Below are positions 16,842 to 25,989 of a stretch of 64,000 nt of DNA, piece by piece. The translations under genes and the position numbers were made by a program. The DNA lies in assembly GCA_965651935.1 (NCBI GenBank), contig CBFGTC010000001.1:367923-431922 (forward strand). Reading direction: 5' to 3'. Under the pieces are notes generated by a model. That model made no database searches and was not told the DNA's origin. It worked only from the letters and a program-made list of their open reading frames with translations. Origin of the DNA: JAFEDN01 sp965651935 (GTDB lineage: Bacteria > Pseudomonadota > Gammaproteobacteria > Coxiellales > Coxiellaceae). The number at the start of each line of letters is the position of its first letter. Positions within the stretch are counted from its first letter, which is position 1.

Positions 16842-17907
16842 CGCAGCAAATATTTAAAGCTTGTTTGATTTCATTTATTTTGGTTTGTTTTTCTTGAGAG
16901 AGAAAAATTTTTCCAAAAAGGCTATTTTTACCGAGAGAATCACATTGAGTCGTAATTGATTGACTTAACAATTTGTAATCATTAATTGGAGTAAAAATTC
17001 CTATTAATTTTTGGCACAGATCTTGTAGTTCAGAATTAAAGAATGGAACGAAATTTTTTTCTGACTTCAATATAGACTTTAATTTAATTAAAAGTTGATT
17101 CTTAACCTTAATATATTTTATGTTGGTGGTTATGGTATTGACATCCTTCGTTGTCGCGCCTAAAAAAGAAGCGATGTGAAAAATTAAAACTCCTGGTAAT
17201 GGGAGGGGTTCCATCGATTTAGGCGCTTGCAAAATCCAAACATATAGTTGAGACCTAAATACTAAAACCGGAAAAGAATAGCGTTCATTCAATTTGATAG
17301 CGTTAAAGATCAGAGAAGAATCATCATACTTTATTATATTTTTTGATTTCAGAGAAGATAATAATTCAGGAAATAAAAAGTTAAATTTAATATGTTCGAT
17401 CATCCAATAAAGCATGCTTTGCTTTGTTTGAGCTATATTAATTCTGCCCAGTCCAATGCTCAAACCTTCTATAATAACGGTTTTTTTTGATAAATCATGT
17501 TTTGGATCATGGTAAAGCTCGAAAATGCATTTAAAAAAGTTGCCATAAGTTAAAAAAATACAAATATTTTGGAGAGTGTCGTCGTTGCAATTCTCTAAAT
17601 TGGAGTAAATTTCCTGCGCATTTCCTGAAAAAGCATAGCCAAATAATGCCTGCGAACGACTGTCGCCATTTTTTAATAAAAAACTGACTGCGTCGTGTTT
17701 GCCTTGGTAAGCCAAATACAATATCGGGGTTATTCGGAGGGGGTAAGTCTCAAAAGAAATATATGAGAAATCTTCGAGTTGTTTTGAGTCAGCGGTTTTA
17801 GCCTTATCATCGCTCTTATATTCATCATACGCGGTTTGATCTTTTGTCTCAGCGATATGGCATATTGAACTAAATAACTCAGGGAATGTTTCAAATTTTA
17901 ACCGCAT
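16822..17907 (-). CDS. Ankyrin-like protein with an F-box-like motif, possible secreted effector
   Basis: A 361-residue protein of unknown function. Residues about 58-104 look like degenerate ankyrin repeats, with helix-turn-helix text such as TPILYLAYQGKHDAVSFLL followed by GDSRSQALFGYAFSGNAQEI. Residues 234-250 read PLPLPGVLIFHIASFLG, close to the F-box consensus LPxELhxxIxSFL. The protein has no signal peptide and is Lys- and Asn-rich. AGAGG lies at good spacing before ATG 17907. Ankyrin plus F-box proteins are a known Dot/Icm effector architecture in Legionella. Here the F-box-like part is central to C-terminal, as in PRANC proteins. The effector role is inference only. Confidence 0.6.
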   Translation of the reverse strand: MRLKFETFPELFSSICHIAETKDQTAYDEYKSDDKAKTADSKQLEDFSYISFETYPLRITPILYLAYQGKHDAVSFLLKNGDSRSQALFGYAFSGNAQEIYSNLENCNDDTLQNICIFLTYGNFFKCIFELYHDPKHDLSKKTVIIEGLSIGLGRINIAQTKQSMLYWMIEHIKFNFLFPELLSSLKSKNIIKYDDSSLIFNAIKLNERYSFPVLVFRSQLYVWILQAPKSMEPLPLPGVLIFHIASFLGATTKDVNTITTNIKYIKVKNQLLIKLKSILKSEKNFVPFFNSELQDLCQKLIGIFTPINDYKLLSQSITTQCDSLGKNSLFGKIFLSQEKQTKINEIKQALNICCASLPKA

Positions 17908-17984
17908 TAATGACCTCTATAAAAAATGTATAAATAATATTTATTTGCTTGGTATTATTTAAAAATTGAGCGCCAATGTCAAGA

Positions 17985-18398
17985 TTAGAGTTCGGGTAAA
18001 AGCTTTGATAATAGCTGATAATAATTAATTACTTTAATTTTATATCGCGCATTCAATAACGGGGTGACGGAATGATAATTAGCAACTCCGCTCCAATAGT
18101 CACGGGCTTGAGTAATTTTCGTACTTAAAATCCAAGTGCCAGCCATCACATTGACGCAGGGATCGTATTGCAAAAGCTTATCAGTATAGCCGTACTTTTT
18201 AATAGTAGGCAGCCAGCTTGAGTTGACCTGCATGGGGCCGTAATCATAAGTTCCGTTTTTATTTTGACGCGCTATGCCAACATCACCCCCTTCGGTCGCG
18301 ATCACAGAGATAATCACTTTAGCGGGAACATAATAGGTAACGGCCGCTTGATTGATGCACTCAATCGGAACGCCGTGAATTAACAATGCGCTTGCCAT
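17985..18398 (-). CDS. Small lytic transglycosylase (VirB1/IagB-like)
   Basis: Peptidoglycan-cleaving enzyme of the goose-type lysozyme fold. ATG 18398 is chosen because AGGAG lies 7 nt upstream; the longer frame to 18437 lacks one. The catalytic Glu is in SVIATEGGDVG, followed by the family block NKNGTYDYGPMQVNSSWLP and by the late GVANYHS. Length is 137 residues, typical for the small enzymes linked to type II, III or IV secretion machines, which open the wall locally. The N-terminal segment is a poor signal peptide, so the export route is unclear. No secretion genes are adjacent. Confidence 0.8.
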   Translation of the reverse strand: MASALLIHGVPIECINQAAVTYYVPAKVIISVIATEGGDVGIARQNKNGTYDYGPMQVNSSWLPTIKKYGYTDKLLQYDPCVNVMAGTWILSTKITQARDYWSGVANYHSVTPLLNARYKIKVINYYQLLSKLLPEL

Positions 18399-18488
18399 TA
18401 TGTTGCTCCTGTAAAAGGGATAAAATTTGTTTTTCAAAAGTATGGCATGAAATTTTTAAAAAGTCTATGAATTAATCCTTTCTTAAGG

Positions 18489-18565
18489 AATTGATCAATT
18501 AATTTGCAAATCTATTAGACTGAGCAGCAATAACAACAAGAAATTGATCATTCAATTCATGATCA
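18489..18565. promoter_or_regulatory. Two TGATCA dyads between the lytic transglycosylase gene and argS
   Basis: AATTGATCAATT (18489-18500) is a perfect 12-bp palindrome. At 18545-18565, TGATCAT and ATGATCA form a perfect inverted repeat around a 7-nt spacer. Three TGATCA cores therefore lie within 75 bp of this 223-bp divergent intergenic region. They could be operators or Dam-type sites. The rest of the region is AT-rich with no gene seen. Confidence 0.4.
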
Positions 18566-18608
18566 GGGATTGTTTCGTATGCCTATTTTAATTTCCCTGT
18601 AACCAGCA

Positions 18609-18614
18609 TAAAAT
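18609..18614 (+). promoter_or_regulatory. argS -10 hexamer, probably leaderless
   Basis: TAAAAT (5 of 6 matches to TATAAT) ends 7 nt before the argS ATG. A weak -35 TTTTAA lies 17 bp further upstream. No ribosome site is visible. Confidence 0.35.
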
Positions 18615-18621
18615 AAGAATC

Positions 18622-20385
18622 ATGAAAAACCATATCAACGAATTATTGCGAAAATCCTTAATCACGTTAAGTGAAAAACAAATTCTCTCGGAAGAATTTA
18701 AAACGATCCCTATCCAGGTAGAGCCTAACCGCGATTCTGCCCGCGGTGAATATGCCAGTAATATCGCGATGATTTTAGCCAAAAAAGCCGGAAAAAATCC
18801 TCAAGAGTTAGCCAAGCTGATTGCTGATCATCTGCCCTCTTCTCGTTTTTTAAGCTCGGTGCTTATGGCCGGGCCTGGATTTATCAACTTCACTTTAAGC
18901 CCTGATGCTTTGGAAAACGTGGTTCCTACCATTTTGCGGGCTGAAGATCATTATGGCTGGAGCAGCATCGGCGCAGGTCAGAAAATACACTTAGAATACG
19001 TTTCCGCTAATCCCACCGGCCCATTGCACGTGGGACATGGCCGCAGTGCCGCTTATGGCGCCTGCGTGGCGAATTTGTTAAAGACGGCGGGCTATCAAGT
19101 CCGCCAAGAATATTATGTGAATGATGCAGGAAGACAAATGCGGATTTTAGGATTCAGCACGTGGCTTCGCTATTTACAACTGATGGGTATGCAAGTTGAT
19201 TTCCCCGCCAACGCTTACCAAGGCGATTATATTGTTGATATCGCCAAAAAGTTAGATGAACATTATGGCCAACGCTTCAATAAAAATCCCGGGTCTATCG
19301 CCAAACATGCGGCCCAAAAATACCCGTCACAGCATGAACCAGATCGTTACATTGATGCATATATTGAAGGCGCAATTTCATTATTAGGGCAAGTAGATTT
19401 TGACATTATTCAAAAATTAACTCTGCAAGAAATTTTAGCGGACATTAAAGATGATTTAACGGAATTTGGCGTGGTTTATGACAATTGGTTTTTTGAAACC
19501 GAGCTCATGTCCTTGAATTTAGTTCAAGCGGGAGTGGAATTATTACAGCAGCATGGCTATGTTTATCAGCGCGATGGAGCGACATGGTTTCGGGCAACTG
19601 ATTTCGGCGATGAAAAAGATCGGGTATTGATTCGTGAAAATGGGATAACCACTTATTTTGCTTCAGATGTGGCTTACCATTTATATAAATATCAACAAGA
19701 TTACGATAAAATCATTGATATTTTTGGCGCCGATCATCACGGCTATGTCGCCCGAATTCGGTCATTTTTGCAAGGTCTAGGACAAGATCCAGAAAAACTA
19801 TCGGTGTTATTGGTACAATTTGCGATTTTATATCGAGGCAAAGTCAAAATTTCCATGTCTACTCGTAGCGGATCGTTTGTGACTCTGCGTGAATTGCGAA
19901 ATGAGGTTGGTAACGATGCAGCCCGGTTTTTTTATATTTTTCGTAAACCGGACCAGCATTTGGATTTTGATTTAGAATTAGCCAAATCCCAGTCACCAGA
20001 CAATCCGGTTTATTATATTCAATATGCCCATGCTCGAATTTGCAGTGTTTGGCGGCAATTACAAGCCAGTGGCGAAACATTTCGCCAAGAGGCCGGCCCA
20101 GAAATTCTCGGTCTCTTGATAACTCAACCGGAAAGACAACTGCTGCGTCATTTGTTAAATTACCCGGATTTATTGCAAAGCGCTGCCTTACGCTATGAGC
20201 CACATTTATTAGCACACTATTTACAAGAACTGGCCAATTTATTCCATGGTTATTATAACAGTGAAAAATTTTTAATAGCCGATTTAAATTTAAGGCAAGC
20301 ACGCTTATGTTTAGTGCGCGCGGTTCAAATCGTTATAGCCAGTGGGCTTAATTTGTTAGGTATTTCAGCGCCAGAACACATGTAG
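18622..20385 (+). CDS. argS: Arginyl-tRNA synthetase
   Basis: Class I aminoacyl-tRNA synthetase charging tRNA-Arg. The HIGH-type motif is in SANPTGPLHVGHGR, and the class-typical degenerate KMSKS region is KISMSTRSGSFVTLREL. The N-terminal Add-1 domain and the C-terminal DALR anticodon domain are complete. Length 587 is normal (E. coli 577). The gene stands alone, 125 bp before the DUF945 gene. Its start probably coincides with the transcript 5' end. Confidence 0.97.
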   Translation: MKNHINELLRKSLITLSEKQILSEEFKTIPIQVEPNRDSARGEYASNIAMILAKKAGKNPQELAKLIADHLPSSRFLSSVLMAGPGFINFTLSPDALENVVPTILRAEDHYGWSSIGAGQKIHLEYVSANPTGPLHVGHGRSAAYGACVANLLKTAGYQVRQEYYVNDAGRQMRILGFSTWLRYLQLMGMQVDFPANAYQGDYIVDIAKKLDEHYGQRFNKNPGSIAKHAAQKYPSQHEPDRYIDAYIEGAISLLGQVDFDIIQKLTLQEILADIKDDLTEFGVVYDNWFFETELMSLNLVQAGVELLQQHGYVYQRDGATWFRATDFGDEKDRVLIRENGITTYFASDVAYHLYKYQQDYDKIIDIFGADHHGYVARIRSFLQGLGQDPEKLSVLLVQFAILYRGKVKISMSTRSGSFVTLRELRNEVGNDAARFFYIFRKPDQHLDFDLELAKSQSPDNPVYYIQYAHARICSVWRQLQASGETFRQEAGPEILGLLITQPERQLLRHLLNYPDLLQSAALRYEPHLLAHYLQELANLFHGYYNSEKFLIADLNLRQARLCLVRAVQIVIASGLNLLGISAPEHM

Positions 20386-20510
20386 CAGCAATTCTCGGGG
20401 TTTGATCTGGATAAAAATCAAGAAAACTAAAACTAACAAAAACAAAAAGCAATAAACGAATTTTATGAAATCGAAATTGCGCCGCACATAGCCAGAATCA
20501 GAGGTTATTT

Positions 20511-21896
20511 ATGAAAAAATGGTGGATTATTTTATCGGCCATTCTAGGTCTGATATTTATAGTGGTATTCACCACTCCAATTTTTATGGGGCTATGGATA
20601 CAAAAGCGCTATCCGCAATTAATCAAAGATTTCAATTCCCCCCACGTGTCTTTTGAATTAATAAATTATAAAACTGGCTGGTTTAGCTCGGTGGCGAATT
20701 TAAAAATTAATTTACGTAGCGCGGAAACCAGTTGGACTGATGATTCGCCAGCGTTAGCCAGTTTTACCGTTAATCAAAAAATTCAACATGGCCCTCTAGT
20801 GATAAAAAAATCCAGCGATGGCCGACGCCATTTAAGATTGGCTTTAGCTCTGATGCAAAACATTAGTCAGAGCGATAATATGCAGTTTAAAACGGATACG
20901 GTTTGGACTTTGAATAATCGAATCGACACCCAAATCGATATAGACAAGATTTTATTAGGCAATGATCGTCAACGGATAGAAATCAACCAACTAACCGGGG
21001 GCATTGATTTTATACCGGGACCAAAACGATTTATCTCTCACTTAAGTTTATCTCATGGCGCTTTATATGAAAATAATCCCGAAAAAGCCGGAAATAACAT
21101 CGTCGACTTAGTCAAAGTCATGGAGTTGACTGATTTTGGGCTTAACATGGATATTACTAAAGTTAAAAATATTTGGTATGGCGCTAGACATTTTAGCGCA
21201 GGAAAAATCACCATTTTCCCTTATGGAGGTGGGGCCGATGTCCTTGTCGCAGATAATTTTGTGGCGAACTTGACACAAACTCAACACAACGAATTGACTG
21301 ATTTTGAGATTACTAATCAAATTGAACAAATCAATGAAGGCCAATTAACAATTGGCCAATTACAATTAAGCTTATCATTAAAAAATATGAACACGGATTT
21401 ATTGCAGGTTTTTGCTCAAAATTTAATGGATACATCCGACTATCAGCGTCTTAAATTATATTCTAATTTAATTGATCTGTTTGCTAAAGGCATGACCTTG
21501 GATTTAAGTCAATTGCAATTCAATACCGAAGAGGGCCCAGTGAGTGTCAGTGCACGCATCAATTCGCCTAGCACTAATATTTCCATTTCCGGTATATTAC
21601 ATTTGTTTGAAAATCTAAATGCACAAGCCAATGCAGAAGTTCCCAAAGAGTGGTTAAGGAAAAATTTGACACATTATTACGAAAATAAACATAGTGAAAA
21701 TCCACAGCTAAAAATTAACCCCAATTTTCTGGCGCAGCAATATATAGATCATTGGCTCTCCCGCCATTTGTTAATCCTTAAAGATCAACAAGTCTTCATG
21801 AACCTTCAATATAAAGAAGGCAATCTGCTCATCAATGGCGAAAAACCGTCTCTGGACAATTTTTTGATTAATAGCCCCATTAATCAGACTGAATAA
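20511..21896 (+). CDS. DUF945 (YdgA-like) envelope protein
   Basis: Anchored periplasmic protein of the YdgA/YihF family, function poorly known. One N-terminal membrane segment (residues 4-28) is followed by the family text SFELINYKTGWFSSVANLKINL and by beta-rich sequence resembling AsmA-type proteins. Length is 461, normal. AGAGG lies before ATG 20511. The 125-bp gap after argS holds nothing I recognise. Downstream hslV follows after 60 bp. Confidence 0.8.
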   Translation: MKKWWIILSAILGLIFIVVFTTPIFMGLWIQKRYPQLIKDFNSPHVSFELINYKTGWFSSVANLKINLRSAETSWTDDSPALASFTVNQKIQHGPLVIKKSSDGRRHLRLALALMQNISQSDNMQFKTDTVWTLNNRIDTQIDIDKILLGNDRQRIEINQLTGGIDFIPGPKRFISHLSLSHGALYENNPEKAGNNIVDLVKVMELTDFGLNMDITKVKNIWYGARHFSAGKITIFPYGGGADVLVADNFVANLTQTQHNELTDFEITNQIEQINEGQLTIGQLQLSLSLKNMNTDLLQVFAQNLMDTSDYQRLKLYSNLIDLFAKGMTLDLSQLQFNTEEGPVSVSARINSPSTNISISGILHLFENLNAQANAEVPKEWLRKNLTHYYENKHSENPQLKINPNFLAQQYIDHWLSRHLLILKDQQVFMNLQYKEGNLLINGEKPSLDNFLINSPINQTE

Positions 21897-21956
21897 GACT
21901 TGAAAAATCGGGATTGTACCCCCAGATAACCTATTATTTACTTGGGAGAAAAATGA

Positions 21957-22502
21957 GTGGAACAGTTTCATGGTACGACAATACTGTCTATCCGGCGCCA
22001 AGGTAAAGTCGTGATAGGCGGAGATGGCCAAGTATCGATGGGGAATATGGTGATGAAAAGTAACGCCCGCAAAGTTAGGCGTTTATTTAACAATCAAGTC
22101 ATTGCGGGTTTTGCGGGCGGCACCGCCGACGCATTTACCTTGTTTGAACGCTTCGAAGCCAAACTGGAAAAACATCAGGGTCAATTGGTGAGGGCAGCAG
22201 TGGAAATGGCCAAAGATTGGCGTACGGACAAAATGTTAAGGCGTTTGGAAGCCTTGCTCTGTGTGGCAGATAAAAAAGCATCTCTGATATTAACCGGTAA
22301 TGGCGACGTCATTGAACCCGAAAATAGCATTATGGCTGTCGGTTCAGGAGGATTTTACGCTCAAGCAGCGGCGAAGGCCTTATTGGATAACACTAAGTTA
22401 AGCGCCATCGAAATTGTGAAAAAATCCCTCACTATCGCCGCAGATATATGTGTAATGACAAATCATAATTTTACAATTGAAGAACTAGAAAGTGAGAATT
22501 AA
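21957..22502 (+). CDS. hslV: ATP-dependent protease subunit HslV
   Basis: Threonine peptidase of the HslVU (ClpQY) protease. The start is GTG 21957, with GGGAG 8 nt upstream; the ATG at 21953 is out of frame. The protein begins with a six-residue propeptide ending HG, so Thr7 becomes the catalytic N-terminus (TTILSIRRQGKVVIGGDGQ). Further blocks are GFAGGTADAFTLFERFE, KDWRTDKMLRRLEALL and AVGSGGFYAQAAA. Length is 181. The stop codon directly abuts the hslU start, so the two are co-translated. Confidence 0.97.
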   Translation: MEQFHGTTILSIRRQGKVVIGGDGQVSMGNMVMKSNARKVRRLFNNQVIAGFAGGTADAFTLFERFEAKLEKHQGQLVRAAVEMAKDWRTDKMLRRLEALLCVADKKASLILTGNGDVIEPENSIMAVGSGGFYAQAAAKALLDNTKLSAIEIVKKSLTIAADICVMTNHNFTIEELESEN

Positions 22503-23885
22503 ATGACAACCAAATTAACATTTGAAGAGTCAACCATGACTCCTCGTGAAATCGTGTTTGAATTAGATAAGCATATCGTAGGACAAAAAGAAGCGAAGCG
22601 CGCCGTCGCCATTGCGTTACGTAATCGTTGGCGACGCCGTCAGCTACCCGCTGAATTACAAAAAGAGATTACCCCCAAAAATATTTTAATGATTGGTCCA
22701 ACCGGTGTAGGTAAAACGGAAATTGCGCGCCGTTTAGCGGCGTTAGCAAAGGCGCCATTTGTTAAAGTCGAAGCGACCAAATTTACTGAAGTGGGTTACG
22801 TAGGCCGGGATGTTGACTCAATTGTCCGTGATTTGGTGGATATATCCATTAAAATGACTCGTGAGCGCGCCATGGAGCAAGTTCAGAGCCAGGCTCGGGA
22901 AATTGCCGAAGAACGCGTTTTGGATATTCTGGTCCCTCCTCCACCAGCTCCAACTAAAGAAACAGCAGAATCTCAAGACGTTGAAAAACCTGCCGCAGGG
23001 ACTAGCAAAGAATCCGCTACGCGACAATTATTCCGTAAAAAGCTGCGTGAAGGCGAATTGGATGAACGCGAAATCGAAATTGAGATTGCTACCGGCTCTT
23101 CATTGGAAATCATGGGTCCTCCTGGCATGGAAGAAATGATTGGGCAGTTGCAAAGTATGATGGAAAATATTGCCAGTAAAAAAACCAAAGTGCGTCGTTT
23201 GGCAGTAAAAGCCGCAATGAAATATTTGCAAGAAGAAGAGGCGGCCAAGCTCATTAACGAAGATGAAATAAAATCATTAGCGGTGGAAAATGCTGAGCAA
23301 AACGGCATCGTTTTTATTGACGAAATCGATAAGATAGTCCGCCGCACCGAAAGTTATGGAGGCGACGTTTCCCGTGAAGGTGTGCAGCGTGACTTGTTGC
23401 CGTTGGTAGAAGGATGCACCGTGATTACCAAATATGGCATAGTTAAAACCGATTATATTTTGTTTATCGCTTCAGGAGCCTTTCATTTGACGAAACCGTC
23501 GGATTTAATTCCCGAATTACAAGGCCGTTTTCCAATTCGAGTAGAACTCAAAGCTTTAACTACGGAAGACTTTGTGCGGATTTTAACGGAACCGCACGCT
23601 TCATTGACTCAGCAGTATTCCGCGTTGTTAGGAACAGAAGGTTATAATTTAACTTTTTCGCAAGACGGCATTCGACGCTTAGCAGAAATCGCGCAGCAGG
23701 TTAACGAAAAGGCTGAAAATATAGGCGCGCGGCGTTTACACACGGTTTTAGAGCGGCTATTAGAAAAAATTTCTTTTGAAGCCACGGATAGCTCCGGTCA
23801 GTCTAAAGTTATCGACAGTGCATACGTTGACCAACAGCTTTCCGAGTTGGCCAAAGACGAAGATTTAAGCCGATCTATTTTATAA
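22503..23885 (+). CDS. hslU: HslU AAA+ unfoldase of the HslVU protease
   Basis: ATPase that unfolds and feeds substrates into HslV. Walker A is GPTGVGKTE (Lys71), Walker B is GIVFIDEIDKI. The pore loop lies in KFTEVGYVGRDVDSIVRDL, and the C-terminal sensor is ENIGARRLHTVLERLLE. The intermediate I domain (about 110-240) carries an Ala/Pro-rich linker PPPPAPTKE. Length 460 compares with 443 in E. coli. The start ATG follows the hslV stop without a gap. ubiE follows after 9 nt. Confidence 0.97.
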   Translation: MTTKLTFEESTMTPREIVFELDKHIVGQKEAKRAVAIALRNRWRRRQLPAELQKEITPKNILMIGPTGVGKTEIARRLAALAKAPFVKVEATKFTEVGYVGRDVDSIVRDLVDISIKMTRERAMEQVQSQAREIAEERVLDILVPPPPAPTKETAESQDVEKPAAGTSKESATRQLFRKKLREGELDEREIEIEIATGSSLEIMGPPGMEEMIGQLQSMMENIASKKTKVRRLAVKAAMKYLQEEEAAKLINEDEIKSLAVENAEQNGIVFIDEIDKIVRRTESYGGDVSREGVQRDLLPLVEGCTVITKYGIVKTDYILFIASGAFHLTKPSDLIPELQGRFPIRVELKALTTEDFVRILTEPHASLTQQYSALLGTEGYNLTFSQDGIRRLAEIAQQVNEKAENIGARRLHTVLERLLEKISFEATDSSGQSKVIDSAYVDQQLSELAKDEDLSRSIL

Positions 23886-23894
23886 GGATTTTTT

Positions 23895-24650
23895 GTGGAA
23901 ACAGATCATCAAGCAAAGACCGACTTTGGTTTTGAGCAAATTCCTTTGCAGGATAAAACCCGTAAAGTCGGTGAAGTATTTTCCAGCGTTGCTGAAAAAT
24001 ACGATCTTATGAATGATCTGATGTCTTTTGGGATCCATCGTTTTTGGAAGCGTTATGCAATTGAGCGCGGTGGTTTCCGGCCTGGGCATTGCGTGTTAGA
24101 TATCGCCGGGGGTAGTGGGGATTTGACGGCGCGCATTAGCCCGATTGTAGGTTCGCAAGGCCGGGTTATCTTAGCTGATATAAATGCGCAAATGTTGAAT
24201 GTGGGCAAACAACGTTTATTAGATCAAGGTATTTACCAAAATGTGGATTTCTTGCGCGCCAATGCGGAAAAGCTGCCCTTTATCGAAAATTATTTTGACC
24301 GGATTATTATAGGCTTTGGATTGCGAAATGTGACGGATAAAGCCGCTGCGTTGACTTCCATGTACCGGGTATTGAAACCCGGAGGCCGATTGATCATTCT
24401 GGAATTTTCCAAACCAGTGCTCTCCTTATTACAACCTTTATACGACGCTTACTCATTTAAAATATTGCCTTGGCTGGGGGAATTTATCGCCCGCGATGCA
24501 GCCAGTTACCGGTATCTTGCCGAATCGATACGCATGCACCCGGATCAAGATGCGTTAAAAAATTTGATTCTCAGTTCTCAATTCGATAGTTGTGATTATC
24601 AAAATCTAAGCGGAGGGATAGTGGCAATCCATCAAGGAGTGAAATACTAA
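23895..24650 (+). CDS. ubiE: Ubiquinone/menaquinone C-methyltransferase UbiE
   Basis: SAM-dependent methyltransferase acting on 2-polyprenyl-6-methoxy-benzoquinol in ubiquinone synthesis. Signatures are KYDLMNDLMSFGIHRFWKR, the SAM site VLDIAGGSGDLTAR, GFGLRNVTDKAAAL, and YRYLAESIRMHPDQD. The start is GTG 23895, with AAGGA 6 nt upstream. Length is 251, equal to E. coli. The stop and the ubiJ start overlap by one base (TAATG). Confidence 0.97.
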   Translation: METDHQAKTDFGFEQIPLQDKTRKVGEVFSSVAEKYDLMNDLMSFGIHRFWKRYAIERGGFRPGHCVLDIAGGSGDLTARISPIVGSQGRVILADINAQMLNVGKQRLLDQGIYQNVDFLRANAEKLPFIENYFDRIIIGFGLRNVTDKAAALTSMYRVLKPGGRLIILEFSKPVLSLLQPLYDAYSFKILPWLGEFIARDAASYRYLAESIRMHPDQDALKNLILSSQFDSCDYQNLSGGIVAIHQGVKY

Positions 24651-25270
24651 TGCTGGCTGCTGCGTTGGAAAAAGCTTTAAATTATGTGTTAACGCTCGAT
24701 CCGGATACTCTTTCACGTTTGAATAAATTGCAAAGCAAAGTGGTTAAACTGAACATCAGTGATTGGAATTTGGAATGTTTTGTGGTGGTGCGTGAAAACT
24801 CCCTAGGAATTATGACGCATTACGCCGGGCTCCCGGATGCCAGTATCAGTGGTAAATTTATGGGTCTAGTCCAAGTAGGATGTCAGCGCGCCAGTGGCCC
24901 CGCCTTATTTGAGCAAGGTATCAAAATAGACGGTGATTTAGAGTTAGGGGAGCAAATTCGTGATATAATTCGCTACCTTGATTTAGATTTGGAAGAATAT
25001 TTGTCCCGTTTCGTGGGTGATATAGCGGCTCATGAGATTATTTGGCGAGGCAAGTCGTTTCTCGAATTCGGCAAAAAAACATGGCAAAGTTTGACGGAAA
25101 ATGTTCGCGAATTTTGCCAAATTGAAGCAAGCTATGCACCATCGCGCCGGCAAGCCGAACAATTTTATCGCGATGTATCAGAATTACGAAACGATGTTGA
25201 ACGCGCTGCTGTCCGTTTAGATCGATTGGAGAAACAGATAATGGAGATGGCAGTCAAACTTAACCAATGA
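24650..25270 (+). CDS. ubiJ: Ubiquinone biosynthesis accessory factor UbiJ
   Basis: SCP2-domain lipid-binding protein of the ubiquinone-synthesis complex. The N-terminal part LEKALNYVLTLDPDTLSRL and the SCP2 fold (about 20-120) are typical. The C-terminus is a coiled coil ending VRLDRLEKQIMEMAVKL. Length is 206, as expected. It overlaps ubiE by one base. In many gammaproteobacteria ubiB follows, but here rpe is next. Ubiquinone synthesis continues with coq7 at 40.6 kb. Confidence 0.9.
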   Translation: MLAAALEKALNYVLTLDPDTLSRLNKLQSKVVKLNISDWNLECFVVVRENSLGIMTHYAGLPDASISGKFMGLVQVGCQRASGPALFEQGIKIDGDLELGEQIRDIIRYLDLDLEEYLSRFVGDIAAHEIIWRGKSFLEFGKKTWQSLTENVREFCQIEASYAPSRRQAEQFYRDVSELRNDVERAAVRLDRLEKQIMEMAVKLNQ

Positions 25271-25296
25271 GAGAAAATATTTAACGAGGTTTATAA

Positions 25297-25989
25297 GTGA
25301 AGAAACAAGTTCAAATTTCGGCTTCGATTTTATCCGCAGATTTTAGCCGCCTTGGTCAAGAAATAGAGCTCGCTTTAGCGGCTGGGGCAGATTGGATTCA
25401 TTTCGATGTCATGGACCACCATTTTGTGCCTAATTTAAGCTTTGGTTCAGTGATTTGTCATTCTTTACGAAAAGCAGGAATTAAAGCTCCCATCGACGTG
25501 CATCTCATGGTGGAAAAACCGGAGCAATATATCGAATCTTTTGCCCGGGCTGGAGCAAACTTAATTACCTTCCATCCAGAAGCAGCGAATGATGTGGCAG
25601 GCTGTATCCAGCACATCCACTCTCATGGAATGCAAGCCGGTCTAGCATTAAATCCTGACAAGCCTCTGAGTTTAATAGAAGATTATATTACTTCCTTGGA
25701 CTTATTATTACTGATGTCTGTCTTTCCTGGTTTTGCCGGCCAATCTTTTATCGAAAATAGTTTAGCTAAAATTAGTGACGCCCGGCGTCTCATTGATTTA
25801 AAAAATCCTAATATGGTGTTAGGGATTGATGGCGGCATCAAAGAATCCAATATTGCCAGCGTCGCCGCCGCGGGTGCTGATTTTTGTATCATTGGATCAG
25901 GCCTATTTCACGCGACGGATTACCGCGATCATTTGCAGCGACTACGAGAACAAATAGCACAAGCCGGGCCGCATGCTACTGCTAATTGA
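25297..25989 (+). CDS. rpe: Ribulose-phosphate 3-epimerase
   Basis: TIM-barrel enzyme interconverting ribulose-5-phosphate and xylulose-5-phosphate. Signatures are SASILSADFSRLGQEI, IHFDVMDHHFVPNLSFG, DVHLMVEKPE and the phosphate-binding GIDGGIKESNI. Metal ligands His and Asp are present in HFDVMD and DVHLM. The start is GTG 25297, with GAGG 7 nt upstream. Length is 230. The 3' end overlaps pabA by 17 nt. Confidence 0.96.
   Translation: MKKQVQISASILSADFSRLGQEIELALAAGADWIHFDVMDHHFVPNLSFGSVICHSLRKAGIKAPIDVHLMVEKPEQYIESFARAGANLITFHPEAANDVAGCIQHIHSHGMQAGLALNPDKPLSLIEDYITSLDLLLLMSVFPGFAGQSFIENSLAKISDARRLIDLKNPNMVLGIDGGIKESNIASVAAAGADFCIIGSGLFHATDYRDHLQRLREQIAQAGPHATAN

Noticed and set aside
21953..21955. 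ATG just before hslV as its start codon
   Set aside because: It is out of frame with HslV; GTG 21957 with GGGAG at 8 nt gives the correct propeptide.
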